This document shows positions 20,188-23,111 of a stretch of DNA of 23,111 nucleotides, one piece after another. The first letter of the stretch is position 1, and the number at the start of each line of letters is the position of its first letter. A model generated the notes under the pieces. It did no database searches and was not told the origin of the DNA. It saw nothing but the letters and a program-made list of their open reading frames with translations. Made by a program: the position numbers and the translations under genes. The stretch is from Apostichopus parvimensis. Taxonomy: Eukaryota; Echinodermata; Holothuroidea; Aspidochirotida; Stichopodidae. The stretch lies in contig KN885294.1 of assembly GCA_000934455.1 (NCBI GenBank), forward strand, positions 37,835 through 60,945. Direction: 5' to 3'.

Positions 20188-20345
20188 TCATTGAACAATA
20201 TCATGCTTTTCATAATTTTGTAAAGGTTCGAGGGGAGAAAGGCAACCACCACCGTCATTATGCATAAGAAGACGACACTTTGTCCATGTCACAGTAGTTC
20301 TCTGTAGCACAATTTATCGGTGCTAAATTAACAACCACATAAGTA
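20188..20345 (-). pseudogene. Distant relic of the receptor tail (copy E)
   Basis: The minus strand encodes a diverged cytoplasmic tail: ATENYCDMDKVSSSYA, a one-base insertion that shifts frame, then GGGCLSPLEPLQNYEKHDIV-Gln and TGA at 20188-20190. This aligns with PTENYVNI, then SGGYLSPCEPLQDDEQYDIV of copies A-C. Three tail tyrosines change: YVNI becomes YCDM (Tyr kept, context lost), GYLSP becomes GCLSP, and QYDIV becomes KHDIV. A TTTAG just upstream could be a splice acceptor, but no transmembrane or Ig sequence is found next to it. The frameshift points to a pseudogene fragment from an older duplication. Confidence 0.6.
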
Positions 20346-20442
20346 CAATTTTAAATTTGCTAATTTCTACATACCTGGTGTTGCAATGACTTCGCCACAT
20401 ACTGACAAGCAGGTAACGGCTAGAAATCAGTTTTGGGATATT

Positions 20443-20455
20443 TGACCTCTGACCC
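20443..20455 (+). promoter_or_regulatory. DR1-like half-site pair (TGACCTCTGACCC)
   Basis: Two TGACCY half-sites spaced by one base, the pattern bound by RXR/HNF4-type nuclear receptors. There is no adjacent gene to regulate, and such words also occur in dispersed repeats. Confidence 0.2.
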
Positions 20456-20689
20456 TTGAAGTATAACGTCATCGATCACGCAGACCCGAGTTTAAATGGA
20501 ATGCAAAGGTTGAACTTATCAGACTTACGGTCTAGGAGTAGCTTGCGACACAATTATTTCGCACAATATAGGTCAGTTGCGCCAGTTATTAACTCATACA
20601 CGCATACGTGTGAAAAGCGATTACACTTTCATTTGAAATATCGACGGTTTCTTTGCTGAAATTATTATAGGTCAACGAGAAATCCCAAC

Positions 20690-21010
20690 CAATTCGCTTT
20701 TGTGATGAGTTTAGGGTGAATAACCCCCTATCCGAACGTCCCCAGAGGACGGTTGGCATGGGGTGATAGAGTGTCATTTCAGCTACAACGAGCCCACAAA
20801 CCCCTCCTAAAACAGTTCCCGAGTTTGGTTGGCATGGGGTGATAGAATGTGATGCCAGCTGCCATGAGCGCCCCAATGGTATTGAGTTACATATTCGATT
20901 TGTTAGCCAACGTCCCCTGATTTGGGGGTTTAGTACCCCCCTCCCCAAAACGACTCCGAGGTTGGTTGGCATGGGGTGATAGAGGTGGATGTTAGCTACA
21001 ACGAGCTTCT
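20690..21010. repeat. Degenerate minisatellite, three units
   Basis: A 20-base core GGTTGGCATGGGGTGATAGA occurs exactly at 20751-20770, 20827-20846 and 20964-20983. Each core is preceded by a C-rich block (CCCCTATCC, CCCCTCC, CCCCCCTCCCC) and followed by an AGCTACAACGAG or AGCTGCCATGAG block. Spacing is uneven (76 and 137 bases) because the second unit carries an extra stretch. The long minus-strand frame across it (20589-21014) is a by-product of the repeat. Confidence 0.7.
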
Positions 21011-21234
21011 CCATGATACTGATTTACAAGACGTACTAGTTACGTAACTATGTGCGGCCATTCCTCCATACTTATCCATTATTATCCATATTATGTACGA
21101 AAATAACATCATGCTTACCCCTAGCAAAAGAAAAAAATGCAACCAGCCAATCAATCCTTGTAAACTGCTGCTGTTGCAGTTGGAAGGGCACTTTCATGGA
21201 AAAGGGAACGACTACAACACGACGTACCATCAAG

Positions 21235-21562
21235 CAGTAGTAGTAGTAGCAGTCGTGGTGGTGTTGGTAGTGGTTGTAGTGGTGGTAGTGGTCGGTGTGG
21301 TGGTAGTGGTGGTTTGTGGTGGTAGTAGTGGTAGTAGTGGTAGTAGTGGTAGAAGTGGTAGTAATGGTAGTAGTGGTAGTAGTGGTAGTAGTGATAGTAG
21401 TGGTAGTAGTGGTTGGTAGTAGTGGTAGTAGTGGTAGTAGTGGTAGTAGTGGTAGTAGTGGTAGTAGTGGTAGTAGTGGTAGTAGTGGTAGTAGGGTAGT
21501 AGTGGTAGTAGTGGTAGTAGTAGTAGTAGTAGTTGAAGTAGAAGTAGTAGTGTTAGTATTAG
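21235..21562. repeat. GTA/GTG compound triplet microsatellite
   Basis: About 330 bases of GTAGTAGTG-type triplets with GTGGT-rich variants at the left side and AGTAGAAGTAG/TTAG variants at the right. It holds open frames of polyVal, polySer-Gly, polyThr and polyLeu type on both strands, as expected for a stop-free triplet repeat. It is not considered coding. Confidence 0.9.
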
Positions 21563-21956
21563 TACCACCAGGAATGGTACCCATGTAAACATTGTCCCCG
21601 ACCACCCACTTCTCCGCACAACGATGACGTTGGTGTTGTCGAAACAACAAAGTCCACACGTTAGTATGCATTTTAATACTTCGAGTCGCTGAGAATTTGA
21701 GCTCGACATTTCAATCGAGGCTGCATGTTTCAACTACATTAAAGTTGATAAATGCATGATAACAATAGGCTATACATTGTAGAGGATGACAAAGGAAACA
21801 AAATATTATTTTTTAGAGGCTTGTAAATTAAATAATCTGCAAATGAGGCTGGTATAACTTAGAAACTAAAATTCAGAGCCCAACAATGAAATATATAGAA
21901 AGGCTGAGAACTAATGAATTTCCGATACGGTACTATAACTTAGTAGTCAATCATTT

Positions 21957-22007
21957 CACTTAAGCTTAAGTTTATTCTACTTAAGTGGAATTAATTCTAC
22001 TTAAGTA
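21957..22007. repeat. Cluster of CTTAAG palindromes
   Basis: CACTTAAG (21957-21964) and CTTAAGTG (21980-21987) are complementary arms. A further CTTAAG follows at 21965-21970 and 22000-22005, and a palindrome GAATTAATTC lies at 21988-21997. Overlapping alternative hairpins are possible. Function unknown. Confidence 0.6.
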
Positions 22008-22279
22008 CAATGAGGTAAATATTTAAAACGGCGTACCATAAGGTCGCAGTTATTGTTCTCTAGCCTCAATCAATGCGGATATCAACAAAAACTAAGAATT
22101 AAACATGATGCCTTCCTTGCTATTACCTTATTTATCAAACCAGGATGCAAATTCGTTCGTCTTATTGCAAGGTATGGTCTCGACGTAAAACGTCGGAATA
22201 TTAGGCTTACCAGGTAGGCCTAGCAGGTACAATAACAACGTCAATAATTTCAGTTTCGCGGAACCTGTGACAGTGATAA

Positions 22280-22301
22280 TTCGATGGTATAGGCCATCGA
22301 A
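22280..22301. repeat. Short perfect hairpin
   Basis: TTCGATGG and CCATCGAA form an 8-bp stem around a 6-base loop (TATAGG). A GATGGTATA word recurs at about 22340. Probably a small foldback in non-coding DNA. Confidence 0.5.
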
Positions 22302-22758
22302 TGTAATGATTTATTTATGTAAGCTAGGACTAAATTACCGATGGTATAAATGTGGCCAGGCTATTGACATACGTTTAGCCTCACTCGGCTAGAGCTTTCC
22401 CTTGCCTTTCGCTATCATTTATAGACTAAGTGAATTGCTATTATATTAATATACTGAACTTTTCATTCAATTAGGCCTAGCCAATATCAAGAGTGTATTT
22501 GCTGCCGAAATGGGAGTGCTAACTTCAAGTCGCTTGTTTTGCCTATTTGTCAGCACTACGTCAATCACCATATTGAAGCGTTCGAACAAACGGTACCTTT
22601 GGTGAGAACTGGTGAATTTCAAAACCCGATCGTCAAGAAGAAACGTCGAATGGGGACAATTTTTACATGGTTAGAAAGAGAAAAATAATAACTACAAGGA
22701 AAATGTATCAAAATCTTCCATCACCTTACTATATAAATCGGATGATGATGCGACGAGG

Positions 22759-22772
22759 GTCACGAAAGTGAC
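22759..22772. repeat. GTCAC-GAAA-GTGAC mini-hairpin
   Basis: A 5-bp stem closes a GAAA tetraloop. It is short enough to be chance. Confidence 0.3.
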
Positions 22773-22876
22773 TAGGCTATGTGACTGGCGATACAGGGAT
22801 TATTTTATATGCCTGAATTGTCAGGCGTTCCTGTCGTCACTTCCAGCAGCAGATTAGACCATCAGGGGCATACGCC

Positions 22877-22951
22877 ATGTACGAGTGTGGGGTAACATTT
22901 AGACGCTGGACCCGGACAACTCAAAAGCAGAAGAAGGTTGTGATTTTACAG
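22877..22951 (+). CDS. Very tentative first coding exon
   Basis: An ATG at 22877 opens 25 basic codons (MYECGVTFRRWTRTTQKQKK, then VVILQ) ending exactly before a good 5' splice donor (CAG/GTAATT at 22949-22957), phase 0. The local base composition is less AT-rich than the surrounding sequence. No domain can be recognised in 25 residues and the window ends soon after, so the remaining exons cannot be tested. Confidence 0.13.
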
Positions 22952-23111
22952 GTAATTTATTTAATTTTTTTTACTATGTTCACATCTAAGGTTAGTAATT
23001 CTCTGAAAAGTAGGTTAAGCTGTTAACTGTTGTACCTTTTACTACACGTGGACTAACGGGACTAACGGTGCGACATCAGAAGAGTACTTTTTCATTATTT
23101 TAGTAACTTAT

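Noticed and set aside
20690..21010. CRISPR array
   Set aside because: Only three cores with uneven, related spacers, in eukaryotic DNA; it is a minisatellite.
20589..21014. 141-codon minus-strand frame with a threefold HPMPT-like motif
   Set aside because: It is the translation of the degenerate minisatellite; the frame is not kept equally in the three units (the middle one reads ITPCQP).
21072..21733. Long frames of polyThr, polyLeu, polyVal and Ser-Gly on both strands
   Set aside because: They arise from the stop-free GTA/GTG triplet repeat and exist in several frames at once; flanking residues show no domain.

Overview
The window looks like nuclear DNA of a metazoan, most likely a marine invertebrate. 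It is AT-rich with sparse coding capacity, has miniature inverted-repeat elements, microsatellites and minisatellites, and shows no bacterial-style gene packing. An echinoderm is a reasonable guess, but nothing seen here fixes the taxon.

The left three quarters (1-17315) are a locally expanded gene family. Its one complete member (7756-9030, +) is an intronless 424-codon gene for a predicted cell-surface receptor: signal peptide, three Ig-like domains, one transmembrane helix and a short tail with five tyrosines. Around it lie the 3' end of a second copy (1-416, +, cut by the window edge), an inverted copy with four in-frame stops (16320-17315, -), a diverged broken copy with a different first Ig domain and a different transmembrane segment (12945-13890, +), two copies of a second-subfamily relic (2347-3128 and 10991-11812, +), and a distant tail relic that has lost three tyrosines (20188-20345, -).

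The copies sit in a duplicated block: upstream segment, receptor gene, about 2 kb of 3' flank, then the second-subfamily relic. The block occurs twice in direct orientation (gene end plus flank plus relic at 1-3128, and 7157-11812). It starts a third time at about 11955. The gene plus flank recurs inverted at about 13895-17315. The inverted copy carries a perfect 50-bp palindrome and a tandem duplication of its stop codon and 3' flank. About 4 kb (3129-7156) separates the first two blocks and has no counterpart at the next junction; it holds a 232-bp MITE-like element and other repeats.

The right part (17316-23111) has no convincing complete gene. It holds an AT microsatellite, the distant tail relic, a degenerate minisatellite (about 20690-21010), a GTA/GTG triplet array (21235-21562), short palindromes and, near the end, a very tentative first exon.

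Taken together, the locus resembles a birth-and-death immune-type or recognition receptor cluster: one apparently functional receptor with a phosphotyrosine docking tail, surrounded by decaying paralogues. The receptor role is inferred from architecture only; no named family could be assigned.
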